DNA of 60,652 bases from Pseudomonas pudica (GTDB taxonomy: Bacteria; Pseudomonadota; Gammaproteobacteria; Pseudomonadales; Pseudomonadaceae), in contig NZ_JADLJS010000033.1 in NCBI RefSeq assembly GCF_015680405.1, positions 1 to 60,652 of the forward strand. The letters run 5' to 3'. A program made the position numbers and the translations under genes. The notes beneath the pieces were generated by a model, which did not search any database, had not been told where the DNA came from, and saw only the letters and a list, made by a program, of their open reading frames with translations. Positions 14,973-23,698 of the stretch are shown piece after piece; the stretch's first letter is position 1, and every line of letters begins with the position of its first letter.

Positions 14973-15542
14973 TTAACACTCGGTGGGGCAGGATGGCGTA
15001 TCGCTACCAACGAGCTTAGCCACTGTTTGTAGTGCCAGCAACTGGCGTTGCGGCCAATTGCCTTCAATTATCTTGTACGCCTGATCATGCCGTTGCAGCC
15101 AGTGCAGGCTGTCGTCGAAAAAGCGCTGGCGGTCGCGCAGTTCGGGCTGGCTGCGCTGGCCATCGGCGACCCAATCCACGCCTTGCGGGCTCAGCAGCAG
15201 GTGCAAGTGGTAATGCCGTGCCAGCAGCGCCTGTTCCAGCCAGGCCGGGCAGTCGCCGAACAGAGCGTGGCTCCAGAGCATGTTGCTGAGCAGGTTGGTG
15301 TCGAGAATCAGCAGCGACGGTGCCTGCTCGCGTGCGCGGTCCTCCCACGCCAACTGGCCGCGGGCGATGGTGGGGATATCGGCATAGCAAGTGTCGCGGC
15401 ATTCCTGGTCGATGAAGTGGCGCACGTATTCGCCAACCACCACGCCGCCAAAATATGCCTGGATCACGCCGCTGAGCCAGCTCTTGCCGCTGGACTCCGG
15501 GCCACACAGCACCAGTACTTTCATGGATTGCGCCGCGCTCAT
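14973..15542 (-). CDS. NadR-like P-loop kinase (probable ribosylnicotinamide kinase)
   Basis: The 189-residue protein matches the ATPase/kinase half of NadR. Walker A GPESSGKS lies at 14-21, followed by VVGEYVRHF and later LLILDTNLLSN. The N-terminal HTH and the NMN adenylyltransferase domain of enteric NadR are absent. The likely reaction is phosphorylation of nicotinamide riboside to NMN, trapping what PnuC imports. The ATG at 15542 overlaps the pnuC stop as ATGA; a second in-frame ATG at 15524 lies closer to the P-loop. Kinase specificity is inferred from family and context. Confidence 0.82.
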   Translation of the reverse strand: MSAAQSMKVLVLCGPESSGKSWLSGVIQAYFGGVVVGEYVRHFIDQECRDTCYADIPTIARGQLAWEDRAREQAPSLLILDTNLLSNMLWSHALFGDCPAWLEQALLARHYHLHLLLSPQGVDWVADGQRSQPELRDRQRFFDDSLHWLQRHDQAYKIIEGNWPQRQLLALQTVAKLVGSDTPSCPTEC

Positions 15543-16105
15543 GGCTGCACCAACGCTGGGTCACGGCGCCATTCCAGCCAGCCGCGCACGGCAATCAGGG
15601 TAAGCACGGCGAAGAACCCTGCGGTGAAGTACAGCTGCTGGTGCAGGTACTGGCCCACGTAGACGATATCGACCACTACCCACAGCGGCCAGCACTGCAG
15701 GCGCTTCTGCGCCATCCACAGTTGTGCCACCAGGCTGAAGCCGGTGAGGGTCGCGTCCAGCCAGGGCAGGGCGGCGTCGGTCCAGGTGGCCATGGCTGCG
15801 CCAAGGGTGGCGCTCAGCAGTACCCCACCGGCCAGGCCGACGAGCAATGCCGGGCGCCGCAGGCGAGTGACCTGGCGGGCGTCTTCAGCATGGCCCGGGC
15901 GCTTCCATTGCCACCAGCCGTAGACCTGCAGGATGGCGTAGGCCAGTTGCAGCAGCATGCCCGAGTACAGCTTCACCTCGTAGAACAGCCAGCCATAGAT
16001 CAGCACCATGACCAGGCCGATGGGCCAGCACCAGGCATTCTGCTTGACCGTGAGCCAGACAGCGGTGACGCCGAGTACGGCGGCGATAAGTTCAAGGCCG
16101 GACAT
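15539..16105 (-). CDS. pnuC: Nicotinamide riboside transporter PnuC
   Basis: This is an inner-membrane protein of 188 residues with about seven hydrophobic segments. The PnuC substrate motif WLTVKQNAWCWPIG (residues 17-30) and VYGWWQWKR (about 61-69) are present. PnuC facilitates uptake of nicotinamide riboside, which becomes useful once phosphorylated by a NadR-type kinase. Here the kinase gene overlaps the pnuC stop, so the two form a transport-and-trap pair. No upstream riboswitch is evident. Confidence 0.9.
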   Translation of the reverse strand: MSGLELIAAVLGVTAVWLTVKQNAWCWPIGLVMVLIYGWLFYEVKLYSGMLLQLAYAILQVYGWWQWKRPGHAEDARQVTRLRRPALLVGLAGGVLLSATLGAAMATWTDAALPWLDATLTGFSLVAQLWMAQKRLQCWPLWVVVDIVYVGQYLHQQLYFTAGFFAVLTLIAVRGWLEWRRDPALVQP

Positions 16106-16230
16106 CGGCGATCCTTGGAGGCTACGGGGGAGGGGCGCGATTGTAGCGGGTCGGCCGGGGAAGGTGTAGGGCGTTGGCCTTTGGGGCCACTCCCATAGGA
16201 CTGCACATAGCTTTGAGTCAGCAGGGATAC

Positions 16231-16315
16231 TGTGGGAGCGGCTTTAGCCGCGAACACCGGCGCAGCCGGTGCCAAGCACCGCGCTGGGTTCTTCGCGGCT
16301 AAAGCCGCTCCCACA
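16231..16315. repeat. REP pair upstream of pnuC / downstream of the chemoreceptor gene
   Basis: An inverted pair of REP palindromes (TGTGGGAGCGGCTTTAGCCG arms) lies between the chemoreceptor stop at 16400 and the pnuC start at 16105; both genes are on the minus strand. Its position suits a transcript end. Confidence 0.8.
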
Positions 16316-16399
16316 GGGTATGCGGATTGCCTGCAATTTCAGTTATCTACGCGACAGCACAGCCCAAAGGGCTTGGCCATCTCCCACAGGGGCCTGGTC

Positions 16400-18034
16400 T
16401 TATACCCGGAACTGCCGCAACAACTGCTCCAGCTCTTCGCTCAGCTGCCCCAGCGCCATCCCGGCATCGCTGGACAGCCGCGCCGCATCGGCGGTCTGCT
16501 GCGACAACCCGGCAGTATCCAGCACGTTGCGGTTGATCTCCTCTACCACGTGCGACTGCTGCAAGGTGGCGCTGGCGATGGAGGCATTCAACGCCGTGAG
16601 GTTGTTCAGCGATTGGTTGATGGCATCCAGGCTTGCACCGGCCTCGCGGGCCTGCTCGACAGTCTGGCGCGAGGCCTCGCTGCTGGTGTCGATGGCCCTG
16701 ACCGCAGCGTCCGACTGACTTTGCAGGTGCTCGATCATCGTATGGATCTCGGCCGTCGACTGCGCCGTGCGCTGGGCCAGCAGGCGCACCTCGTCGGCGA
16801 CCACGGCAAAGCCACGGCCTTGCTCGCCGGCCCTCGCTGCCTCGATGGCTGCGTTCAGCGCCAGCAGGTTGGTCTGTTCGGCGATGGAGCGGATCACGTC
16901 CAGCACACCACCGATGCGCGTGCTGTGCCCGGCCAGGTCGCGTATCACCTGCACGGCCTGGTCGATGGTCAGCGACAGCCGGTCGATCTGCGCCAGGCTG
17001 CCGTGAATGGCCTCCTGGCCTTGGGCTACCTGTAGTTGCGCAGTGCGCATTTCACCAGCGGCCTGTTCGGCAGTCTTGGCCACGTCCTGCACGGCGTAGG
17101 TCACTTCGTTGACCGCGGCGGCCACCTGGTCCATCTGCAGCGATTGCTGGGCGCTGTGCTGTTGCGCGGCACCGGCATTGTCGCCGACATGCCCGGCGGA
17201 CCGAGCCAGGGCATGGGCCGCCCCTTGCAACTGGCCGACAACGCCCTGCAGCTTGCCGTTGAAGCGGTTGAAGTGTTCGCCCAGGTGGGTGATTTCGTCA
17301 CGGCCGTGAGTGTCCAGGCGGCGGGTCAGGTCGCTTTCGCCGCTGGCGATGTTGCCCATGGCCTGCACCGCTTCCTGCAACGGGCGGGCGATGCTGCGGG
17401 CAATCAGCATGACCACCAGCGCCATCAGCAGGGCAATGGCCACGCCTACCAGCGAGGCGTCGCGCAACTGGCGGGTGAATTCGGCCTGCACATCGTCGAC
17501 ATACACGCCTGAACCAATGATCCAGCCCCAGGGCTTGAACAGTTGAATGTAGGAGGTCTTGGCCACCGGCTCGCTGGCCCCAGGCTTGGGCCAGCGGTAA
17601 TTGACCGGCCCGGCCTCCTGCTGCCGGGCCAGCGCGACCATCTCGTTGAACACGGCAAAGCCGTCGGGGTCGCGGATGGCTGACAAGTCCTGGCCGTCGA
17701 GCTTGGGGTTGGCCGGATGCATGATCATCTTCGGCCCCAGGTCGTTGATCCAGAAGTAGTCGTTCTGGTCGTAGCGCAGCGCGCGTACCACTTGCAGTGC
17801 CTGTTGCTGGGCCGCTTCGCGGCTGAGCGTGCCGGCTGCCTCCAGGCCTTGGTAATAGGCCAGCACACCGGCTGCGGTCTGCACCACGTGGCGGGTCTTT
17901 TCCGCTTTGGCCTGGTACAGGTCACCGTGGATCTGACGCAGCATCAGCAGGCCCAATACCACCAGCATGGCCACCGCCACCAGAAGGATCAGCCACAGGC
18001 GGCGGCTGATAGACATCGATCTCAGGGTTTTCAT
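16400..18034 (-). CDS. Methyl-accepting chemotaxis protein with sCache_2 sensor
   Basis: This is a 544-residue transmembrane chemoreceptor. TM1 is at about 11-32; the periplasmic single-Cache domain (about 40-190) contains the sCache_2 signature DYFWINDLGPKMIMHP and GWIIGSGVYVDDV. TM2 is at about 193-213, then HAMP (about 214-265), then the cytoplasmic signalling domain with the hairpin tip ending EQTNLLALNAAIEAARAGEQGRGFAVVADEVR. Receptors with this domain often sense small organic acids; the ligand here is unknown. No CheR-binding pentapeptide is seen; the protein ends QFRV. Confidence 0.93.
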   Translation of the reverse strand: MKTLRSMSISRRLWLILLVAVAMLVVLGLLMLRQIHGDLYQAKAEKTRHVVQTAAGVLAYYQGLEAAGTLSREAAQQQALQVVRALRYDQNDYFWINDLGPKMIMHPANPKLDGQDLSAIRDPDGFAVFNEMVALARQQEAGPVNYRWPKPGASEPVAKTSYIQLFKPWGWIIGSGVYVDDVQAEFTRQLRDASLVGVAIALLMALVVMLIARSIARPLQEAVQAMGNIASGESDLTRRLDTHGRDEITHLGEHFNRFNGKLQGVVGQLQGAAHALARSAGHVGDNAGAAQQHSAQQSLQMDQVAAAVNEVTYAVQDVAKTAEQAAGEMRTAQLQVAQGQEAIHGSLAQIDRLSLTIDQAVQVIRDLAGHSTRIGGVLDVIRSIAEQTNLLALNAAIEAARAGEQGRGFAVVADEVRLLAQRTAQSTAEIHTMIEHLQSQSDAAVRAIDTSSEASRQTVEQAREAGASLDAINQSLNNLTALNASIASATLQQSHVVEEINRNVLDTAGLSQQTADAARLSSDAGMALGQLSEELEQLLRQFRV

Positions 18035-18333
18035 ACCACAGCTCCCGTATTGTTCTTTTTATTCAGGCCCATCCAAGCATGCTTTGCGCCAGGTCCCCAC
18101 TCGACTAATGGCTAAGTGCTATTCATTCAATAGTCTGCAGCAGGTTGTACTAGGCGATTGCAAAGGCGCTCTGTCAGGATTTCGGCCGCGCAAGATGAAA
18201 CCTTTAGGCGGCGTGAACTTTTCTACTGGCATTGCGCCCAACAGTCGCTGTAAAACAGCCGGGCCGCGTGCGGCAACTTCAAGCAAATCAAGAACAAGGG
18301 GCCTGCAACGAGCAGCGCTTCATCGGGGGAACG
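18035..18333. other. Divergent intergenic region between the chemoreceptor gene and uppP
   Basis: About 300 bases hold the two divergent promoters. I see no repeat, RNA gene or long hairpin. A GAACTT element at about 18213 resembles the -35 of an AlgU/RpoE promoter but lacks a matching -10. Confidence 0.4.
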
Positions 18334-19164
18334 ATGGATTTTTGGACTGCCTTCCAGGCAATCATCTTAGGTGTGGTCGAAGGGCTGACGGAGTTTCTGC
18401 CGATCTCCAGCACCGGCCACCAGATCATCGTCGCCGACCTGATCGGGTTTGGTGGCGAACGGGCCATGGCTTTCAACATCATCATTCAGCTGGCGGCGAT
18501 CCTGGCGGTGGTGTGGGAGTTTCGCGGCAAGATCTTCGACGTGGTCTTCGGCCTGACCAGCCAGCCCACGGCGCGGCGATTCACCGGTAACCTGTTGCTG
18601 GCCTTCCTGCCGGCAGTGGTGCTGGGCGTGCTGTTCGCCGACCTGATTCACGAATACCTGTTCAACCCGGTCACCGTGGCGGCTGCGCTGGTGGTGGGCG
18701 GGGTGATCATGCTCTGGGCCGAGCGCCGCGAGCACCGTGTGGAGGTGGACCATGTGGACGACATGCGCTGGAGCCACGCGCTGAAGATCGGCTTCATCCA
18801 GTGCCTGGCGATGATCCCGGGCACTTCGCGCTCCGGCTCGACCATTATCGGTGGCCTGCTGTTCGGCCTGTCGCGCAAGGCGGCGACCGAGTTCTCGTTC
18901 TTCCTGGCGATGCCGACCATGGTCGGCGCGGCGGTGTATTCGGGCTACAAGTACCGTGACCTGTTCCAGCCCGGCGACCTGCCGGTATTTGCCATCGGCT
19001 TCGTGACCTCGTTCATCTTTGCCATGATTGCCGTGCGCGGGCTGCTCAAGTTCATTGCCAACCACAGCTACGCGGTGTTCGCCTGGTATCGCATTGCCTT
19101 TGGTCTGCTGATTCTGGCGACCTGGCAGTTCGGCTGGGTTGACTGGGCGACGGCTCATGGCTGA
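18334..19164 (+). CDS. uppP: Undecaprenyl-diphosphate phosphatase (BacA type)
   Basis: This is an integral inner-membrane phosphatase, 276 residues, that recycles undecaprenyl pyrophosphate to the monophosphate carrier for peptidoglycan and O-antigen synthesis and gives bacitracin tolerance. Both family motifs are intact: the (E/Q)xxxE motif in GVVEGLTEFLPISSTGH (about 13-29) and PGTSRSGST (about 165-173). GGGGGA precedes the ATG at 18334; a longer open frame from 18232 lacks a ribosome site. The stop overlaps the DUF1294 gene. Confidence 0.96.
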   Translation: MDFWTAFQAIILGVVEGLTEFLPISSTGHQIIVADLIGFGGERAMAFNIIIQLAAILAVVWEFRGKIFDVVFGLTSQPTARRFTGNLLLAFLPAVVLGVLFADLIHEYLFNPVTVAAALVVGGVIMLWAERREHRVEVDHVDDMRWSHALKIGFIQCLAMIPGTSRSGSTIIGGLLFGLSRKAATEFSFFLAMPTMVGAAVYSGYKYRDLFQPGDLPVFAIGFVTSFIFAMIAVRGLLKFIANHSYAVFAWYRIAFGLLILATWQFGWVDWATAHG

Positions 19165-19570
19165 GGTGGCACGTAGGCAAAGGGGGGAGGGCGTACGCAA
19201 TGTGCGCCTGAAACTGGTGCTGTTGGGCCTGCTGTGCCTGCTGCCGGGCCTGGGCGCGGCGCGCATGGCCTGGGTCGACCAGGCCTGGTGGCCGCTGGCG
19301 CTGTACCCGGCAATGAGCCTGATCAGCCTGTTGCTGTATTGGCAGGACAAACAGCAGGCGCGTACCCAGGCCTGGCGTACGCCCGAGAAGGTGCTGCATG
19401 CCAGTGAGCTGCTGGGCGGCTGGCCGGGGGCGCTGTTGGCGCAGCAGCTGTATCGGCACAAGACGCGCAAGCTGTCGTACCAGCTGGTGTTCTGGGGGAT
19501 TGTGCTGGTGCATCAGGTGTTCTGGGCGGACTGGCTGTTTCTTGGCGGGCGGTATCTGCCCTTCAGTTGA
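19157..19570 (+). CDS. DUF1294 family small membrane protein
   Basis: This is a 137-residue membrane protein with hydrophobic segments at about 20-35, 45-60 and 105-125. The DUF1294 signature is clear: WQDKQQARTQAWRTPEK, LHASELLGGWPGAL and YRHKTRKLSYQ. The function is unknown; in other proteins the domain is often fused to a cold-shock domain, which is absent here. The ATG at 19157 overlaps the uppP stop by 8 bases, which suggests coupled translation. Confidence 0.85.
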   Translation: MAEVARRQRGEGVRNVRLKLVLLGLLCLLPGLGAARMAWVDQAWWPLALYPAMSLISLLLYWQDKQQARTQAWRTPEKVLHASELLGGWPGALLAQQLYRHKTRKLSYQLVFWGIVLVHQVFWADWLFLGGRYLPFS

Positions 19571-19578
19571 TATGTGAC

Positions 19579-19684
19579 TGTGCCGGCCTCTTCGCGGGCT
19601 TGCCCGCTCCCACAGGTATTCCACTGGTCTTGAGGGCAGTGAAAACCCTGTGGGAGCGGGCAAGCCCGCGAAGAGGCCGGCACA
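19579..19684. repeat. Perfect 38-bp inverted REP pair between convergent genes
   Basis: The arms 19579-19616 and 19647-19684 are exact reverse complements over 38 bases with a 30-base loop, built from the REP core. The structure lies between the convergent DUF1294 and MmcQ-like genes and probably acts as a bidirectional transcript end. Confidence 0.92.
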
Positions 19685-19690
19685 GGCTAG

Positions 19691-20050
19691 CTAGGTTACC
19701 AACCCCACCTGCAACCGCTTTGGCAACCGCCGCACCACCAGCTGGTGCGAGCGCTGCAACAGGTCACACAGCTCCTCACGCCCCATGGGGTAGGGCGAAG
19801 CCATGCTGATCCACCGCGCCCGCGCCAGGTACGGCGCAGGCCGCACCCCCGGGCGGTCGCAGTAGCCGAGAAACAGCTCGTCGGCCACCTTGAACGACAA
19901 CCCCGCCCCCGCCAGGTCGAGCACAGCGAACATCTTGTTGCCCGCCACCGAGAACACCCGGATGCCGCCCCATTTGTAGTCTTCCCGTGCGCCCGGCAGG
20001 CTCAGGCAGAACGCTGCCACCTGGGCTTCGCTCATGTTCCGCTCAGACAT
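19691..20050 (-). CDS. MmcQ/YjbR family protein
   Basis: This is a 119-residue cytoplasmic protein of the MmcQ/YjbR family, which has a CyaY/frataxin-like or DNA-binding-like fold and no established enzyme activity. Family segments are SLPGAREDYKWGGIRVFSVAGNK, KVADELF and ARWISM. The ATG at 20050 has GGAGAA 5 bases upstream and overlaps the lysR stop by 8 bases. An alternative ATG at 20035 is less well placed. Confidence 0.8.
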   Translation of the reverse strand: MSERNMSEAQVAAFCLSLPGAREDYKWGGIRVFSVAGNKMFAVLDLAGAGLSFKVADELFLGYCDRPGVRPAPYLARARWISMASPYPMGREELCDLLQRSHQLVVRRLPKRLQVGLVT

Positions 20051-20945
20051 ACTTTTCTCCACAGGCCTCGAACGACGCCGCCAGGTGGTCAATCCATACC
20101 CGTACCGCAGGCAGCAAGCCGCGCCGGTGCGGGTATACCGCCTGCAGGTATCCACCCGGCAGCGACCATTCCGGCAGCAGGCGCACCAGTTCGCCGCGCG
20201 CCAGTTCTTCTTCACAGAACATGCTGGGCAGCGCGGTAAAGCCAAGGCCTGCCCGTACAGCGGCATTACGTACTACGAAATCATCGATGGCAAGGCGCGG
20301 TTCCAGGGCGATTTCCTGCTGTTTGCCGTGGGGGCCGAACAGGCGGAAGTGTACCAACCGGTCCGCCTCGGCAGCGCCCAGCACCGGCAATGACGCCAGT
20401 TGGCCTGGTTCGCGGATGTGATCGGCGAAGCCTGGCGCTGCAACCAGCTGCATCTGCGCCTGGCGCAGGCGGCGGGTGACCAGCGCCGGGTCTTCATCGC
20501 CCAGGTCACGTACGCGCAGGGCTACGTCGATACCTTCGGAAATCAGGTCGACCCGGCGGTTGAGCAGTACCATGTCCAGTTGCACCTGGGGGTACTGCGC
20601 GAGAAAGCGGCTGATCACATCCGGCAGGAACGCATGGGCCAATGCCACCGGGCAGGAAACCCGCAAGCGCCCGCGTGGTTCGCTGCTCATGCTGGCCACG
20701 GCCTCGTCGGCGGCTTCGGCTTCAAGCAGCATGGCCTGGCAGTGGTGCAGGTAGCGCTCGCCCACTGCGGTGAGCTTCAGTTGCCGTGTAGTGCGTTGCA
20801 GCAGGCGCGTGCCCAGGCGTTCTTCAAGCTCGGCGATACGCCGCGACAGGCGCGACTTGGGAATGCCCAACTGGCGGCCGGCTGCGGCGAAACCCCCGGC
20901 TTCGACCACGCGGGCGAAGTAGAAAAGGTCGTTGAGGTCTTGCAT
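20043..20945 (-). CDS. LysR-family transcriptional regulator
   Basis: This is a 300-residue LTTR. The winged HTH occupies about 1-60 (FARVVEAGGFAAAGRQLGIPKSRLSRRIAELEERLG) and the periplasmic-binding-like effector domain about 90-290. It is divergent from the azoreductase gene with 133 bases between the starts, the classic arrangement for LTTR control of a target, and translationally overlaps the MmcQ-like gene downstream. Related LysR proteins next to azoR or quinone reductase genes respond to electrophiles or quinones, but the inducer is not readable. Confidence 0.92.
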   Translation of the reverse strand: MQDLNDLFYFARVVEAGGFAAAGRQLGIPKSRLSRRIAELEERLGTRLLQRTTRQLKLTAVGERYLHHCQAMLLEAEAADEAVASMSSEPRGRLRVSCPVALAHAFLPDVISRFLAQYPQVQLDMVLLNRRVDLISEGIDVALRVRDLGDEDPALVTRRLRQAQMQLVAAPGFADHIREPGQLASLPVLGAAEADRLVHFRLFGPHGKQQEIALEPRLAIDDFVVRNAAVRAGLGFTALPSMFCEEELARGELVRLLPEWSLPGGYLQAVYPHRRGLLPAVRVWIDHLAASFEACGEKYV

Positions 20946-21078
20946 GGGAATGTCTCATTGTTCCACCTGTAGGACAAACTAACGCATTTTTGCTGCCTTA
21001 TCAGCTATTGTTGGTGTCGGTAGGATTCTCCCCATCGTGATCGCCCAACGCCGCGGTCTTCATTCACAGGAGAGTCCC

Positions 21079-21690
21079 ATGAAACTGTTGCATATCGATT
21101 CGAGCATCCTGGGCGACAATTCCGCCTCCCGCCAACTGAGCCGCGAAGTGGTCGAAGCCTGGAAAGCCGCAGACCCGAGCGTGGAAGTGGTGTACCGCGA
21201 CCTGGCCGCTGACGCCATCGCCCACTTCTCCGCGGCGACCCTGGTAGCAGCTGGCACCCCGGAAGACATGCGCGACGCAGCCCAGGCCTTCGAAGCCAAG
21301 CTGAGTGCGGAAACCCTGGAAGAGTTCCTGGCTGCCGATGCCGTGGTGATTGGCGCGCCGATGTACAACTTCACAGTACCGACCCAGCTCAAGGCCTGGA
21401 TCGACCGCGTTGCCGTCGCCGGCAAGACGTTCCGCTACACCGAAGCCGGCCCGGAAGGCCTGTGCGGCAACAAGAAGGTAGTGCTGGTGTCCACCGCCGG
21501 TGGCCTGCACGCTGGCCAGCCGACTGGCGCTGGGCATGAAGACTTCCTCAAGGTGTTCCTGGGCTTCATCGGTGTCACCGACCTGGAAATCGTCCGTGCC
21601 CATGGCCTGGCCTATGGCCCCGAGCAGCGCAGCCAGGCGATCGATGCTGCCCAGGCGCAGATTGCCAACGAGCTGTTTGCTGCTGCCTGA
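21079..21690 (+). CDS. azoR: FMN-dependent NADH-azoreductase
   Basis: This is a 203-residue cytosolic flavodoxin-fold enzyme that reduces azo dyes and quinones with NADH. Family features are HIDSSILGDNSASRQLS at the start (phosphate-binding loop of FMN), GAPMYNFTVPTQLKAWIDRV (about 94-113) and the later STAGG segment. CAGGAGAG precedes the ATG at 21079. It is probably controlled by the divergent LysR regulator. Confidence 0.93.
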   Translation: MKLLHIDSSILGDNSASRQLSREVVEAWKAADPSVEVVYRDLAADAIAHFSAATLVAAGTPEDMRDAAQAFEAKLSAETLEEFLAADAVVIGAPMYNFTVPTQLKAWIDRVAVAGKTFRYTEAGPEGLCGNKKVVLVSTAGGLHAGQPTGAGHEDFLKVFLGFIGVTDLEIVRAHGLAYGPEQRSQAIDAAQAQIANELFAAA

Positions 21691-21731
21691 TCCTGCTGTC
21701 TTGCGCAAGCGTCAAAGGCTTGCGCGAACTC

Positions 21732-21779
21732 TGTGGGAGCGGCCTTGTGTCGCGAAAGGGCCGCAAGGCCGCTCCCACA
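21732..21779. repeat. Single REP palindrome downstream of azoR
   Basis: A compact 48-base palindrome with arms TGTGGGAGCGGCC and GGCCGCTCCCACA lies between convergent genes. Confidence 0.8.
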
Positions 21780-21786
21780 ATCAACC

Positions 21787-22989
21787 TCAGGCCACTGCAA
21801 TAGCCGGGTCAGCCGCTGCCAGCGCCGCAGCACGTTCGGCCGCCGGCGGATAGATCCACACCGTATTGATCTGCGCCTTCAACGCCTTGGCCTCGGCCTT
21901 GTCTTCCGGCGGCGACACCGTGCGCTCCCACCCTTCGGTATACACCGCCCCCCAGGCCCCAAGGTCCAGACAGGTCACGTACTTGGGCTGGCTGTAGGTC
22001 TTCGGTGCCACGCCAATCAGCTCGGCTACCGCATTGTTGCCCGCATGACGCCCCAGCGGAATCGCATGCTGGCAGGACATCACCGCGTAATTGCCAACCT
22101 CGTCGCAGGCCGCATAGGCCACATCACCCGCTGCGTACACGGCATCATTGCCTGTCACCTTGAGATTGCCATCGACATGCAAGCGGCCCTGGCGGTCGCG
22201 CTCGCCACTGATCTGTTCGGTGAGCGGGTTGGCCTTGAAGCCCACGGTCCAGATCACTGTGCTGGCGTCGATGCGCTGGCCGTTGTCCAGCAGCACGCCG
22301 GCAGGGTCGACCGAGGCTACCGTGGCGCCACAGATCCATTCCACGCCCAAGGCCTTGGAGGCCTCCTCGATGGCGGGGCGGATGCCTTCACCCAGGGCCG
22401 CGCCAATTCTCACCCCACGGTCGACCACCACCACGCGCAACGCCGCGTCCTCGCCGAGGATTTCTCGCAGACGGGCCGGCAGCTCGGTGGCGGTCTCGAT
22501 GCCGGTAAAGCCCCCACCGGCCACCACCACGGTATTGCGCGCCGGCGTGTCGGGCAGGTTGGCCAGTGACTTCAGGTGGGTTTCCAGGCGCGCGGCGCTG
22601 TCGAGCTTGTCGACATCGAACACATGCTCGATGCCGACCATGTCGGGCCGGTTGAGCACGCTGCCGCAGGCCATGATCAGGCGGTCGTAGGGCAGGGCGC
22701 ACTGGGTGCCGCTGCGGGTGCGGTAGCTGACGCGGTGGGCCGCTTCATCGATGTGGAAGGCCGTGCCCTGCACGAAGCGGACGTTGACGGCATCGAACAG
22801 CTCTTGCAATGGCGCGGCCATGGCATGAACGTCGGGTTCGTAGAACCGTGGGCGCACGTGCAGCTCGGCCTGGGGGGCTAGCAAGGTGATCTCGACATCC
22901 TTGCGGCCATGGAGGTCAAGCTGGCGGGCGGCGCTGAGCGCGCTCCACAGGCCGGCAAAGCCCGCGCCAATGATCAGGATCTGCTTCAT
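21787..22989 (-). CDS. NDH-2-like NAD(P)/FAD-dependent oxidoreductase
   Basis: This is a 400-residue two-dinucleotide-binding-domain flavoprotein. The FAD loop GAGFAGLWSA lies near residues 8-17, the NAD loop GGGFTGIETA near the middle, and the FAD-contacting VYAAGDVA in the C-terminal third. Type II NADH dehydrogenases pass electrons from NADH to quinone without proton pumping; sequence alone cannot exclude another acceptor. The start at 22989 (MKQILIIGAGFAG) follows a GGAG; an in-frame upstream start at 23019 is less likely. It is read in the same direction as the cupin regulator upstream. Confidence 0.8.
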   Translation of the reverse strand: MKQILIIGAGFAGLWSALSAARQLDLHGRKDVEITLLAPQAELHVRPRFYEPDVHAMAAPLQELFDAVNVRFVQGTAFHIDEAAHRVSYRTRSGTQCALPYDRLIMACGSVLNRPDMVGIEHVFDVDKLDSAARLETHLKSLANLPDTPARNTVVVAGGGFTGIETATELPARLREILGEDAALRVVVVDRGVRIGAALGEGIRPAIEEASKALGVEWICGATVASVDPAGVLLDNGQRIDASTVIWTVGFKANPLTEQISGERDRQGRLHVDGNLKVTGNDAVYAAGDVAYAACDEVGNYAVMSCQHAIPLGRHAGNNAVAELIGVAPKTYSQPKYVTCLDLGAWGAVYTEGWERTVSPPEDKAEAKALKAQINTVWIYPPAAERAAALAAADPAIAVA

Positions 22990-23058
22990 GGTTGTGCTCC
23001 TCTGAAGTTCGGTTAACAAGGTAGGCCCTGTTGCTGGATGCTGGGGAGCGAGCAGGCT

Positions 23059-23658
23059 TCAGAATGTTGGCGGGGTGATCACCCAGATCACCACGGCATC
23101 CACCTCACCGGGGTTGCCATAGCGGTGCGGTTCCTGGCTCGAGAAGCTGAAGCTGTCCCCTTCACCCAGCTGGAAATGCCGCTCGCCTACCCATAGCTCG
23201 AAGCTGCCGCTGAGGATGTAGCCGGCCTCTTCACCGTCGTGGCTGTAGCTCTGCTGGCTGTAGCTGCCCGGAGGAAAGCGCGAATGCAGGATCTCGAGCT
23301 GGCGGTTGGGCTGGGGCGTGAGCAGTTGATCGACGATACCATCTTCGTAATGCACGCTCAGGCGGCTGTTGCGCCTTACCACATAGCCCTGGTCCTCGGG
23401 CGCAGTGGTGGCTTCGCTGGCGAAGAACCACTGGATGGTCACCCCCAGGCTGCGGGCGATGTTGAACAGCGCCGGAATCGATGGATAGGAGAGGTTGCGC
23501 TCCAGCTGGCTGATGTAGCCAGCGGTCAGTTCACTGTGCGTGGCAAGCTCCGCCAGGGTCATGCCACGGCGCTTGCGCAGGCCGCGAATGCGGCTGCCGA
23601 GAAACTGCGGCGCGGCGCCCCCGGCTGCGCTGGCGGGGGGCTGGGGGAGTTGGCTCAT
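23059..23658 (-). CDS. XRE-family regulator with cupin domain
   Basis: This is a 199-residue regulator with an N-terminal helix-turn-helix (about 22-76, RIRGLRKRRGMTLAELATHSELTAGYISQLERN) and a C-terminal cupin sensor domain (about 115-198; SHDGEEAGYILSGSFELWVGE). It lies 40 bases behind the oxidoreductase gene on the same strand and likely regulates that gene and the divergent binding-protein gene. The start at 23658 is chosen for length; an in-frame upstream ATG at 23715 would overlap the previous gene. Confidence 0.88.
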   Translation of the reverse strand: MSQLPQPPASAAGGAAPQFLGSRIRGLRKRRGMTLAELATHSELTAGYISQLERNLSYPSIPALFNIARSLGVTIQWFFASEATTAPEDQGYVVRRNSRLSVHYEDGIVDQLLTPQPNRQLEILHSRFPPGSYSQQSYSHDGEEAGYILSGSFELWVGERHFQLGEGDSFSFSSQEPHRYGNPGEVDAVVIWVITPPTF

Positions 23659-23698
23659 GCATGTCGGTCCATCGTGAAAAGCCGCAGTATGTACAGCC

